NCBI GenBank assembly: GCA_028551475.1
Contig: CM052357.1
Location: forward strand, 10,773,931 to 10,837,930
Origin: Casuarina equisetifolia
Taxonomy: Eukaryota > Streptophyta > Magnoliopsida > Fagales > Casuarinaceae
Reading direction: 5' to 3'
Length of the DNA stretch: 64,000 bases
The notes beneath the pieces are model-generated. The model was not told where the DNA came from. It searched no databases and was given only the letters and a program-made list of their open reading frames with translations. Positions 1 through 12,053 of this stretch are shown in pieces (within the stretch, counting starts at the first letter, position 1; the number at the start of each line of letters is the position of its first letter). A program made the position numbers and the translations under genes.

Positions 1-2379
1 TGAAGGATCTCTCACCTGCCTCCTTTCATCCGGATATGACTGATACCATTAGAAGCGAAGGCATGTTCCAATACATCAAGGACATCGTTCCAACTTGAGA
101 AAACAAGAACTTTCGATTTTGGCTCTGTATGCTTGATCCACAAGATTCTCCGCGTGACAGCTTCAATCTTCATAATAACCGAGATAATATTAATAAGGGA
201 ACAATAACCAACTAGCTTGTATAGATGGAATTAACCCCTAGCAAGTAAACTTACATCCGAAAATGAAGGGCCAAAAGAGGCCTGGACTTAGTGAAATTGG
301 ATACATGTGGCCCATAACTCGAAAGAGAGTTCCACTAGGTGGAACCCTACATCTAAGGTTCTACTAAGTGTGCGAAGAGCTTAAGCAACTCCCAAGTTCC
401 AAGCAGTATGAAGCTTAAAATTCTATTCAGCAGTTTGCCATGAAGGTACAATATTAAACATACAAAAGCACAAGCCTAAATAGACTAAAGACTATCAACA
501 TTTGAACCAAACATATTTGTAGAAATGTTGAACCAAATGAGTAATGACACTGATAACTTCAAGGTAGTCTTCATCATATGGAGTATTGCAAAAGTAAAAA
601 TAGGAGCGATTAAAACCCCAGGAAAAGGACAAGGACAATCTGGAGGCAAAAGGATAATAATAGCTGCACACATTGACATGTGCAGGCACAAAATGGAAAG
701 CAGATAATTGAAAGGCAAGACATACAAATTATATCTAAGGTAGCAATTGATGATAAGGCACTAGGAGGGGCATACCTCTGTTCCATAAGAGCCCTGAACA
801 ATCACTGATGCTTCACACTTTTCCTGATCATGATCTCTAATCCTCACAGACGAATTACATGATTCGCTTAGTCTGTCATCAGCTAAAGCAATATTTCCAA
901 AATCAGTATGCTGTCGACATGTTGGGCACATTACCCAGTTAACTTGACACGTTATCCATTTGACTTGAAGCTTATTATCATGCGCTCTCTGCTCAGTCAT
1001 TGAAAATAAACCTGCAAGATGGAAATGTGAAATTGCAATTAGATGAAATTTATGATGGAGGACATCTATCAGAATGAGTGGAAATGCCAATCAGGAAAGA
1101 GAGAAAACCCCAAAAAAACAGATGTTATTATGGTAACATAACTCCGGATCATGGTTTAGATTGCCGGCATAGTCTTCATTTTATTTTTCGTTAAAAGAAG
1201 TACACCATATCACATTACAAAGAACATTTTCCTAAAGTTTACTGAGATCTTGTTTTCTTCTCAAAGTAGTTTGGTTAATATTTTTCACATAAGAAAAACA
1301 AAATATCTATTTTCTGAGCAACAAAATCTCTTGTTTTCCCCACTTTTTCAGGGAAAATAAATAATAATGCTGCACACAAGAGACAAAGTCTTACATTTAC
1401 AGCATGTAACATGTCCACATTGAAAAACCATCTTTTGATTGCTCAACTTTTCTTGACAGACAGGGCATGTTTCCTCATTAGGTTTAGGAACACAACCACT
1501 TTTCAGTGCTGAAGGAGTTACCAAGCTGCCTATATCTTGAGTTAGTGAGGAACCATTTAGGCTTACCAGAGGTGATCTTTGTTTTGATAGCACCAGACCC
1601 TGTGAAAGTTACACAGTATCAACAGCAGAAAAGGAAACATACTCGTGGAAACCACTCATAAACTTGCAACTTCCAACTAAACTAAATGTCCGTACCTTCA
1701 AATAACGAAGTTTCCCTTTTATGTGGGACAACAGGGCCAAAGAAATGAACTTGTCATCAGAGAATTGTACACTAGCTGAAGGTAATTCTTCCTCGCCTAA
1801 GGCATCAACAGTTTTATCATTCTCATTTTCTCTAAGGTGCAATCTTGTGGTTGCCATTTTAATTTCATCATGTGCACATAGAACTTGAGCCTGAGCTATT
1901 GCCAAGGACCGTGCATGGCCATACTCCTTTCGCATGTCCTTAACCAAGTGAAAAGAAAATGTAAGACATTTTGAAAAATCCTTTACGTTGCAGAGTTGCA
2001 AGCAGGATATTGATGGAGTATTGAAAAGTTTTGGACAGTTAATCAACAGTTGAACAAAATAAGAAGTGAAGTTCCTCTACTTCAAATCTTTTAGAGCTAA
2101 TGGGTTATTGCCTCATGGCATTTAAGGAATTGTGGCCAGTGAAAAGGGATCGATCATGGTGTACCTCAAGAATATGTAGCTGTTTCTTGGCTGCCAACAT
2201 ACCCTCCCTTCCCAACTGAGCCTTGCAATAACTCTTTATAACTCCAAGAACAATTTCCAACTCAGACGGAGATTTTGAGACCTACCATAAATATCACAAC
2301 CAAAAGAAATCATGAGAACAAGAACTACTGAACATTGATAGAAAGAATTGAAAATGACTAATATAAATTCTCAGGATAT

Positions 2380-2506
2380 CAACATGAAACCCAAGACTAG
2401 CTTTAGTTGCTCTCTAGTGCTCGTGGGTTTACTGGGTTTAGGATATCAATATAAACCCAAGCCTAGCTTTAGTTGCTCTCTAGTGCTCGTAGGTTTACTG
2501 GGTAAT
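2380..2506. repeat. Two-copy tandem repeat in an SHPRH intron
   Basis: Two adjacent units of about 63 bases (near 2380-2442 and 2443-2505) differ at only a few positions. They lie in the intron between the 2281-2165 exon and the Copia-split exon. Both units can be read through in one frame, but nothing suggests that this is coding. Confidence 0.8.
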
Positions 2507-3211
2507 GAACAGGAGTTTTATTCTTTCATTACATGCCACACCATAAGCAGAGAAATAACAAAATAGACTGTGAGGGGGACCGGAGGCAAGAAATATGTAT
2601 CAAAAAATAATCCAACTGCAGGATGGAAAAATGTCAACTTCACAAAATTCTCTCCAGAAGATGATTTACCTTTGGCTTCTTGTACTCAACTTTATCACAG
2701 ATTAACATAAGAAAATAAGAAATAGAAACCGACTTAACCCAAAAAAAGAGTTGTATCAATATGAAAGGTCCACTAAAGAAACTATTCAGATAGTCAGAAT
2801 AAAAGGTCTAGGGCCATCATGGGGTACACATGAGCCCCTAGTAAATCATAGCAAAGCTAAAGACAAATAAAGCAATTTGTTTCAAACAACTAGACCTGAA
2901 AAAAAGGAGCAAGAGAATGTTTCTGAAACTCAAAAAGAAGAAGGAGAAGAAGGCTTCAAATATCTGGAAATAAACAAAAGAAGACTCTGAGTTTCATTTG
3001 TGTAAGAAGAAGATGAATACAAAGCATCATTTCAGGATACACAGAAGGCACTGCAATCATGACTAACCACAACTCTTTCCCCAACATCTCTCTTCTCTCT
3101 GACGCTGGATGAAATTGAATTTATGTCTGGCTTTGGTATATCCCAGTAGAAATGATTGAGTGCAAATTTCTTTTTCTGCAAATCTAATGCCTCTTCAGCA
3201 GATGTGATAAT

Positions 3212-3663
3212 TGTTGGTAGCCCATCTTTATCAAACTGCTAAGAAGATAAGAGTTTGAAGTAAAAAACAGAAGCAGCTGCAGCAGTAGGCAGCTGCAAAG
3301 TTTGACTCTGCAGAATTTGACAGCATGGTGTGTTGTTTTGTAATCATCTTATCTACATGGAAACAGCTGTAGAACAGCTTGGAACTCTCTTAAAGATGAA
3401 TTATTATGTCTCTAGTGTTTAATTTTTGTCTATAAATTAGAGGTTTGTGTTAGAAAACGTAAGAGAGAAGTCCCCAGAGAAAAGTCAGTTTTTGCAGAAA
3501 CTGAAAATAGAGCAGTTTTTGTGTCAACTTTGAAAGCTTGTAACTTTCTCCATACTTCATGAAATTTCTTGTTTCTTGCCCATATCTCTTCCTTGTCTTG
3601 TCTAGTTTATGTTAGAAACAAGTTTCATCTTATTTCACTGCGTATTGAGTTAGATATTGATCA
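3212..3663 (+). repeat. Left LTR of the Copia element
   Basis: It begins TG and ends CA, is about 452 bp, and is directly followed by a primer binding site resembling the initiator methionine tRNA complement. Its mate is at 7928-8371. Confidence 0.88.
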
Positions 3664-6600
3664 AAGTGGCATCAGAGCCAAGTTGTTACCCAGAATTTCT
3701 GCAGAATCTATTTTATTGTTCCATTGAGTTTTCCTTCGAAATCAATCGTTTTTTAAAAAACTCCAAGCCTTAAAAGATGTCAGAATCCATCCATTACAAG
3801 ACTCCCCTTCTTAATAAAACAAACTATGGTGACTGGAGTATGCAAATGAGAATCATACTTGGCTCTCATGGTTTGTTGAAATTTGTTGAAAAAGGTGATG
3901 AAGCACCTACAACAAGGAGGGTTGAGGAAGTCATGTCAGATGCTAGGAGAGCTACCTTGGAGGAGCATAGGAAAAAGGACCAGAAAGCCTTTCTTGTGAT
4001 CATGCAAGGCGTGGACAACAAGTTGTTCAAGAAGATCTTTGCACTACCTACATCAAACGCTGCATGGGATAGTCTCAAAAAGATGTTCCAATGAAAGGCA
4101 AAATCAAAACGGGTAAAGCTTCAATCTCTTAGACATGATTTTGAGGTAATAGAAATGTTAGAGAATGAAACCATTGATAGTTACGTGTGTAGAATTCAGG
4201 ATGTGGTAAATGAAATGTAAAGGTGTGATAAGGAGGTAGATGAGAGAAAGGTGATTGAAAAATTGTTGAGAACTTTGGTGGATGATTTTGATTTTATTGT
4301 GGCTATTATAGAAGAATCCAAAGACTATCCAAAGCTGTCATTAGATGATGTTTTAGGAACCTTGCATGCACATGAGATCAAGATAAGAAAAAAGAAGGAA
4401 AGGAAGCAAAGACTAGAACATGCTTTTCAAAGTAAGCTGGAAATGAGAGAGAGTGCATAAACTAGTCAAAGGAGAAATAAAGGAGGAAACTCATGGTTTA
4501 GAGGGAGAAATAATTTTGGAAGAGGTAGAAGACAAGGAGGAAGAGGTTCACAGAATAACTATAGCAATAGGAGGAGTGAGCAAGGTGAAACTTCCTCTAA
4601 AGCAGAGAATCAGAACCATCAAAATAGTTCAACCCGTGATGCTAAGGGGAGCTTTAGAGGTAGGTTTGATTCAAGGAATGGGAGAGTTCAATGCTTTAAG
4701 TGTCAAAGGTTTAGTCACATGGCTCAAAATTGTAGAGTAGAGCCAAGAAGGGATGATAGAAACTATCATGTTGAAAATAAGAAAGAAGAAGAAGAAGAGG
4801 AAGGTGATGAAAACCTATTTTGTTGATTGTTAAGGAAGGTATTATAGATGAGGCTGAAAACATTTGGTACTTAGATATCGGTGCAAGCAACCATATGTGT
4901 GATAAAAAAGAGTTGTTTTGTAAGCTAAATTTGAGGTTTACAAGTGAGGTTGCTTTTGGAGAATCAACCAAAATTAAGGTTGAAGGCTTGGGTGATATAG
5001 CTATCACAACCCAAAAAGGTAAGCAAAGTTTTATTAAGGATGTTTTCTATGTTCTAGCCCTTAAGAGTAATTTGTTAAGTTTAGGACAGCTATTAGAAAA
5101 GGGGTTTATGATTAGTATGAAAGATGGTGTCATGTTTGTGAGGAATCAGTTCGGAGAGCTAATAGTCAAATCAAGGATGCAGAAAAATAGATTGTTTGCT
5201 CTAAATTTACAAATTGAGTTTATTAGGTGTCTTAAATCTGTTGTGAAAGATGATTGTTGGTTATGGCATTTAAGATATGACCATTTAGGATTTGAAGATT
5301 TGAATGTCTTACTAGAAAAGATATGGTGAGAGGACTACCAAAGATAAAAAAGCCAAAGGGGTTGTGTGAATCTTGTGTGACAGGAAAGATAACTAGGAAA
5401 AAGTTTGAAGTTGGAAAGTCTTAGAGGGCCTAAAAACCCTTTCAACTTGTCCATACTGATTTGGTAGGACCTTTTGGTATTGAATCATTAGGAGGAAATT
5501 GATATTATGTGACTTTTATTAATGATTTTAGTAGAAAGTCATAGGTGTATCTCCTTAGAGAAAAATTTGGTACATTTGAGAAGTTCAAGGAATTTAAAAC
5601 TTTAGTAGAGAAAAAAAGTAGGGAGATGATTAAGGTTCTTAGATCAGATATGGGAAGAGAGTATATCTCAAGAGAATTTGAGAATTTTTGCCAAAAGAAA
5701 GGCATTAGACACTAACTTACAACAGTCTACACTCCACAATAAAATGGAATTGCTAAAAGGAAAAATAGAATTATCTTAGATCTTGTAAAAAGTATGCTTA
5801 GAGGGATGAATTTGTCCAAAAGTTACTGGGGAGAAGCAATAAGATGTGCCATTTATCTCCTAAACTAAAGCCCTAATAAAAGTGTGAAGAACATAACCCC
5901 AAATCATGCATGGATTGGACAGAAACCAAGAGTTAGTCACTTGAAAGTCTTTGGTTGTGTGGCTTATGGAAGTGTACTTGATCAAGGGAGAAAAAAGTCA
6001 AATGATAGAGGAGTTAAGTATATTTTCGTGGGGTATGATGAGAGAACAAAGGGCTATAGGTTGTATAATCCAGTAGAGAAAAAACTTATACTTTCTAGAG
6101 ATGTAGAATTTAATGAGCATACAAGTTGGAATTGGAATGAAGAAGAAAAGAATCAAAAGGGCATGTTTTATGAAGATTTTGTAAATGAAGATAGAGGAGA
6201 AGGTGTTGAGGATGTTGGAGTAAGAAATGAGTCCAGATCAGATAGTTTAGAAGGTGAAACAAGTAGTGATAAAGGCAATCCAACAGATTCATCAGCACCA
6301 CCTATAAGATTAAGAAGTATAGATGATATCTATGAAGATTTAGTTCCAATTGAGTTTAGTGAGTATTCTATGTTTTGTTTGATGGCTGCATGTGATCCTA
6401 AAAGCTTTGAAGAGACTGTAGATGAGAAGCATTAGAGAAAAGCTATGGAAGAAGAGCTAGCAGCAATAGAAAAGAATGACACTTGGAAGCTTGTTGAATT
6501 GCCTAAAGGTCATAGTACTATTGGACTGAAATTGGTATATAAAACCAAAACCAATCAAGCAAGAGAAGCTTAGAAGTATAAAGCTAGGTTAGTGGCCAAG

Positions 6601-7927
6601 GGTTACAAGCAAAAATATAGAATTGACTATGAAGAAGTGTATGCACCAGTGGCTAGGATTGATACAATAAGACTCATTCTAGTTATAGCTACTACAAAAG
6701 GATGGAAAGTGCATCAAATGGATGTTAAGTTAGTCTTTTTAAATGGATACTTAGAAGAAGTTTATGTTGAGTAGCCACGTGGTTATGAAAGAAAAGAGGA
6801 GGAAAATAAGGTTTACAAGTTAAAGAAAGCTTTATATGATTTGAAACAAACACCAAAATGTTGGAATGCAAGAATTGATAGTTACTTGCAAAGTAATAGT
6901 TTTAAGAAAAGTGCTTACGAATATTCTCTCTATACAAAGGTTAAGAAGAATAAAGACATGGTTGTGGTGTGTCTATATGTAAATGATATGATCTTTATAG
7001 GTAATAATCCAAGTTTGTTTGATGAATTTCGAGCTGCTATCCATAAAGAGTTTGAAATGATATATTTGAGAGAGATGGCTTATTTTCTAGAAATGGAAGT
7101 GCTTTAAAAGGATGAAGGGATTTTTATATCCTAAAAGAAGTATGCAAAGGAAGTTCTTAAGAGGTTTAGAATGGAGAACTCTAAACCAATTGCTACACCC
7201 GTTGAGATGAATCATAGGTTGAAAAAAGATGCTAAAAGCAAACCTATTGAAGCTCATTGTTTCAAGAGTACAATGGGATGTTTAAGGTATCTAACCTACA
7301 CTCGACCCGATATAATGTTTGGTGTTGGTTTGATTAGTAGGTTTATGGAAGAACTAAATGAAATACACGTAAAGGCAATGAAAAGAATCATGAGATTTGT
7401 GAAAGGGACATTAGATTATGGATTGTTGTACTTAAAAGGAAGAGAAGTGAAGTTAGAGGGTTTCTTTGACTCTGATTTTGCAAGAAATTTAGATGGAAGG
7501 AAGAGCACCTCTAGATATGGATTGATGTGGGTTCATGTGTCTTTTCATAGAGTTCAAAGAAGCAACAAATCGTGACATTATCTACTTGTGAAGCTGAATA
7601 TGTTGTTGCATCTTAAGCTGTATGTCAAACTGTGTGCTTAAGAAACTTGTTGGATGAGCTAAATTTCAAATAAAATGAAGCAATCGTGGTGTATGTTAAT
7701 AGTAAATAAGCTCTTGCTTTAGCTAAGAATCCCATCAATTATGGAAAGAGCAAGGATATTGAATTAAGTTATTATTTTATTAGAGAACAGATGGAGAAAG
7801 GAACAATTAAATTAGTTTTTTGTAGAAGTGGTGAACAACTAGCAAATGTGTTTACAAAGCCTCTTAAGCTTGAAGATTTTAAGAAGACTTCAAGCTTGCT
7901 AGGTTTGATAAGGATGGAGGAAGAGTA

Positions 7928-8371
7928 TGATGGTAGTCCACCCTTATCAAACAACTAAGAAGATAAGAGTTTGAAGTCAAAGACAGAAGCAATAATAGCA
8001 GTAGGTAGCAGCAAAGTTTGACTCTGCAGAATTTGACAGCATGGTGTGTATTGTCTTGTAATCATCTAATCTACATGGAAATAGTTGTAGAACAGCTTGG
8101 AACTCTCTTGAAAATGAAGTATTATATCTCTAGTATTTAATGTTTGTCTATAAATTAAAGGTTTGTATTAGAAAACGTAAGAGAGAAGTCAGTTTCTGTA
8201 GAAACTGAAAACAAAGCAGTTTTTATGTCAACTTTGAAAGCTTGTAACTTTCTCCCTACTTGATGAAATTTTGTGTTTCTTACCTAGATCCCTTCCTTGT
8301 CTTGTCTAGTTTATGTTAGAAACAAGTTTCTTCTTATTTTGCTACATATTGAGTTAGATATCAATCCTACA
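7928..8371 (+). repeat. Right LTR of the Copia element
   Basis: About 444 bp, aligned along its length with the left LTR apart from small indels. It ends CA and is followed by the target duplication ATAAT. Confidence 0.88.
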
Positions 8372-9904
8372 ATAATCCCTCCACGTTCCTTATTAAGACG
8401 AAAGAGCCTAGCTTTATAATCCTGGAGAAAGAAGTCAAGAATTATGAAAAGCAATCATAAGTGTAACTGTAAAGAAGTTAAGGTTAATTAAGAGTTAATT
8501 AGGAAACTTGAAATAGCAAGTCCAGTTCACAAGCAAAGCAAGTAGGCCCATCCCCATTAGCCATGCAATTCTGACAGTATCTCACCCGTTCAATATCCTC
8601 CTCCCTTGGTTTCTCCATTGTTTCATCAATTTCCAGAAGTCAATCAAGTAAATGCCCTAAAGGTTTCCAATAAATCCAAACCATTCTGGATTTGATACTT
8701 GATAGAACTTATGCTTCGAAACCTGGACTAAAAGCTAAAAAATTTACTACCTGATAGGAATATAGTATATCACAAGGTTATATTCAATAGTTAACTTCCA
8801 TATTGAAAGGGCTTTACCTTTGCCTACTATAGCATATTCTAGTAGCGATGGAATCCTATGATTTCTAGCCGTCCTTTATGCTTTCAAAAGCTAGGTACAA
8901 GGTCCAAATCCATGTTTACGGAATGGGGAGATTCGCAATGATTCTCATGCAATGTTTATTTAATTTAAACCAAGAATAAAATATTGACCTATTTTTTATG
9001 TCACTAATTTTAATGAACTCCAGATCTCATTCACCTTACAAATTCATGTCACTAATCTTTCTGTTCAAAGTATACCAGCCTAGGGACATTTTATAATCAA
9101 AGTAAGCTCAGGAGTTAGATATGAAAAGTTAAAACTTGACCAGGTTTTGAGTGTCTTATGTTCTATGCTAAACAACCCTTCGCAGAAATTAAAAAAAAAA
9201 GAAATTCAAGACTGATAGGTAGTTGTTTCTTCACAATAACTAGTGATAACTAGCTGGTATCCCTCAGGAAAAACATAAACCCCATGTTGAGATGGAATAT
9301 TTACTTACAGATTAAGAAAATTATGAATAATGGTTTGGGAAATCAAATAGAGAAGTAGCTACTATCTTTAATGCAAAATAGCATATTATAAAGGACAAAA
9401 ACAATAACTAACTGAGATAAAATTTTTAATGACCTAGAATTGTTAGTAGTTCCTAAGATGGCCTCTTCAATCTTTTTAAGTAACTCACTTGAGAAGTTGT
9501 TCTGCTCAGTATGGTGCAGGGCTTCTAACCACTAAATTATGTGTTGATCCTTTCTGTCTCTAAGTGCATCACAAACCTCTAGAAACCAGAAGAAAAAAAC
9601 AATAATGTTGTGATTTAGGACACACTATAAGAAGCAACATTCAACATAGAAATTATGACCTACATGATTATCTATCCTCTTTGAAACTTTAGAAGGAAAT
9701 TCCTTAAGAAGTTTCTACTAGAAGCTATGAAGATAAATTAAGAAAACCTTAAACGTGCAATACTATTACATTTCTATCACATTACAATGATTCATTATAT
9801 GTAACACCCCTCCTTAATGGAGTTCACTATGACTCCAAGGAGGCTTATGAGCCTGTCATAACAATGTTAAGTCTATTCTTTAAATATCATACATATATTG
9901 CTTA

Positions 9905-10515
9905 GCATATGTTTTTGTGCTCGTTTTCAAGCTAATCGTAAAGAAATACAATTAACATGGATCAAAAGAATCTTTAGATATTTAAAGGATACTAAAAACT
10001 TAGGAATATGATATCCTAAGGGTTCAAGTTTGGAATTACATTCCTATAATGATGCTAATTATGATGGTTGTAAATCAAATAGAAAGAGTATAAGTAGTGC
10101 ATGTCATTTTTTTTTGGAAATATGCTTATTTCATATTACTCTGAAAAGCAAAACAATGTAGCTATATCCACAATAAAAGCTAAATACATGGCTATTGCAA
10201 ATTATTTATGCATAGGTTTTGTGGATGCAGTAACTCAATAACTTTCCTGTGCATGTTAAAACTATTCCACTTAAATGTGATAACATTTGTCCTATAAACT
10301 TGACTAAAAATTCTTAACAACATTTCAAAACAAAACATATAGAAATCAAACATCACTTTAGAAAAGATCACATAAAACGATAAGATATTCTAGTAGAATT
10401 TGTTGAACTTCAAACAATAGACATTTTTACTAAACCACTAGATAAAGAAGGATTTTATCAACTCAGGTGTGATATGGGCATGTGTACTTTAAAAAATTTA
10501 AATATTCCTTCCTAG
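9905..10515 (+). mobile_element. Copia pol relic (RNase H and 3' end)
   Basis: The plus strand still reads as a decayed Copia RT-to-RNase H region: a segment like ARFQANRKE, then RIFRYLKDTKNLG, the SNDAN-like block and a C-terminal KEGFYQLRCDMGM. No LTRs could be paired with it. It is broken and appears older than the 3.2-8.4 kb element. It lies just upstream of the last SHPRH exon remnant. The following 10550-10990 is low-complexity and T-rich and may be the 3' flank of the same relic. Confidence 0.7.
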
Positions 10516-10989
10516 TCATTTAATTGTTGATTCTATTTAATCATTGATCTTGAGTGTTTTTTTTTTTTTGGCATTATATTTTATAACTTGAAAGAAAGAC
10601 ATTGTTGTGGGGAGTAAAAGGTTGAACTACATCTTCGATTTCGTCAATGATATCCTCCTACTGTTCCTTTGATAAGCATATATCAATCCGTTTCTCTTTC
10701 GAGCAAACTCTCCTCTCTAAGGGGAGCACTAGAAGCCTAAAGCAGTATCCTCATGGCACCAAAATCCGAAGAGGGAGGGTTTTTTATTTTATTTTTATTT
10801 TTTATATTACAACTATTTATTGTACTTCTCAAGAGGTTGATTGTTTGCCTGCAATTTTATTACTTGCTTTATTGGTAAACCAAAAGGGGAGAAATATTTG
10901 TTTATTTTCATGACCCAAGGATATGTTTTCTAAGATTATGACCCATAAGTTTAGTCTAGGATAGTTATGTGAGATTTTGAGTCTCTTCT

Positions 10990-12053
10990 AAGATTGTGAC
11001 CACCAAATCAAACTTTTGAGTGAGGCTAATGAGTATTTTTTTCAACCACCCTCTTATTAGTAATATCCTCACCTAAGCCTTCACCTTACTAACCACACCA
11101 TTGAGTCTAGTATAAAAATTAGCAATAACTTCAGCATCATGCATATGCATATATTTTAAATTTATTCTAAGAAACTGCAATTTTACAAGTCTTACACTTA
11201 GATTGCCATGATATTTATTTGTAGGATTTTCCATAACTTAAACTAGGTTTGAGCATGGGACATCCTTGAGAACACATTCTCTTCTATGGCTACTTGAACG
11301 ACAAGTAAAGCTCACGTCTCCTTATCTTGCTCCTTATTGTACTGCTCAACATCTACCTTTCTCAGCCAACTCCCGTATACCCTGACATCGTAAATAAGTG
11401 GTATTTTGATGGAACAGAAATGAGAAGCTTCCCCATTTAATATTGGCTGAGGAAGTTGGGAGTTCATAATCAAAATAGTATTAGGGTTTAAGGACGAAGG
11501 GGTTGATGAGAGAGATTTTAAAGGAGAACTCTGTGCCGCTGCAAAAGTAAAACACCCAATAAAAAGATCATATGGGCACTGATGCCACTATTAAACATAA
11601 ACCCCAACCTAAATGGCCTTCATTTCTAACTTGTAGCAGAAATCAAAACATAGGAGATTTGGGGGTTTTTGGAATCACAAGCAAATAGCAACAAATTGAC
11701 AAATCTACTTAAGCAAAGAACAAGAATAGATCACACAGGGCAATAACACACGAGGTTGCCAAAGATTTGGCAATTTTTCATTAACATAAACAATAGTACA
11801 CAAATAAAAGGGCAGCTCGTATACTTGATTCAACCACAAACTGAAATACAACGAAACATCTAGACTAGTAAAGGTAAGAAGTACCGTCTAACCATATATT
11901 CATATTTGTCTCTGCCTTGTTGAATTCAAAGTTCCATCGACTCACTATAACTAATTAACTTGTAAAATTTAGGGAATTTTGCAGGGATAAGATGTCGTTC
12001 TTGGATGTGAAGACTTGTGTTAGAGATTATAGAAAAAAAGTTTATATCTAACA
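10990..12053 (-). mobile_element. Copia relic: LTR, primer site and gag, minus strand
   Basis: Read on the minus strand, an LTR-like block starts with TG at about 12053 and runs to about 11583. Then comes a TGGCATCAG-type primer binding site near 11580, then a decayed gag starting near 11480 (MNSQLPQPILNGE, later VVSKVKA and a KRVVEK-like segment near 11010). This is the usual 5' order of a Copia element. No mate LTR or pol was found beside it. It is broken and old. The inner LTR boundary is approximate. Confidence 0.6.

Larger units (their letters stand above)
3212..8371 (+). mobile_element. Ty1/Copia LTR retrotransposon, broken, inside an SHPRH exon
   Basis: Copia-order element on the plus strand, antisense to SHPRH. 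Parts: left LTR 3212-3663, initiator-Met-type primer binding site at about 3667, gag from about 3777 with a CCHC knuckle near 4690, protease near 4865 (SNHMCD), integrase about 5250-6000, reverse transcriptase about 6430-7110, RNase H about 7260-7870, right LTR 7928-8371. The order INT then RT identifies Copia. The 5-bp target duplication ATAAT is perfect (3207-3211 and 8372-8376). The two LTRs differ by roughly a tenth by eye, so it is an old insertion of several million years. It is broken many times over (more than ten breaks) and is a fossil. Confidence 0.93.
16..9581 (-). pseudogene. SHPRH: SHPRH-like SNF2/RING E3 ubiquitin ligase, 3' half, disrupted
   Basis: Minus-strand exons read from high to low coordinate: about 9581-9430, 8727-8508, 8421-8377 continued at 3211-3068 (one exon split by a Copia element), 2281-2165, 1938-1696, 1599-1395, 1011-776 and 167-16; the gene runs off the left edge. 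The last five show, in order, a helical linker, a C3HC4 RING (CPVCQEKL, QCGHVTCC, then CPTCRQH) and the start of the SNF2 helicase C-terminal domain (KVLVFSSWNDVLDVLEHAF). Phases match across these junctions. Known SHPRH proteins are nuclear DNA-dependent ATPases with a RING, linked to PCNA ubiquitination and DNA-damage tolerance. The upstream exons are damaged: TAG where the family has Trp in the 9.5-kb exon, and a frameshift plus TGA in the 8.6-kb exon. No SNF2 N-terminal exons are visible further upstream. It is almost certainly a pseudogene, although the 3' exons remain open. Confidence 0.85.

Noticed and set aside
2348-2566. A 72-codon frame over the 63-base tandem repeat, as a small repeat protein
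   Set aside because: It sits in an SHPRH intron and its repeats are explained by a recent DNA duplication.
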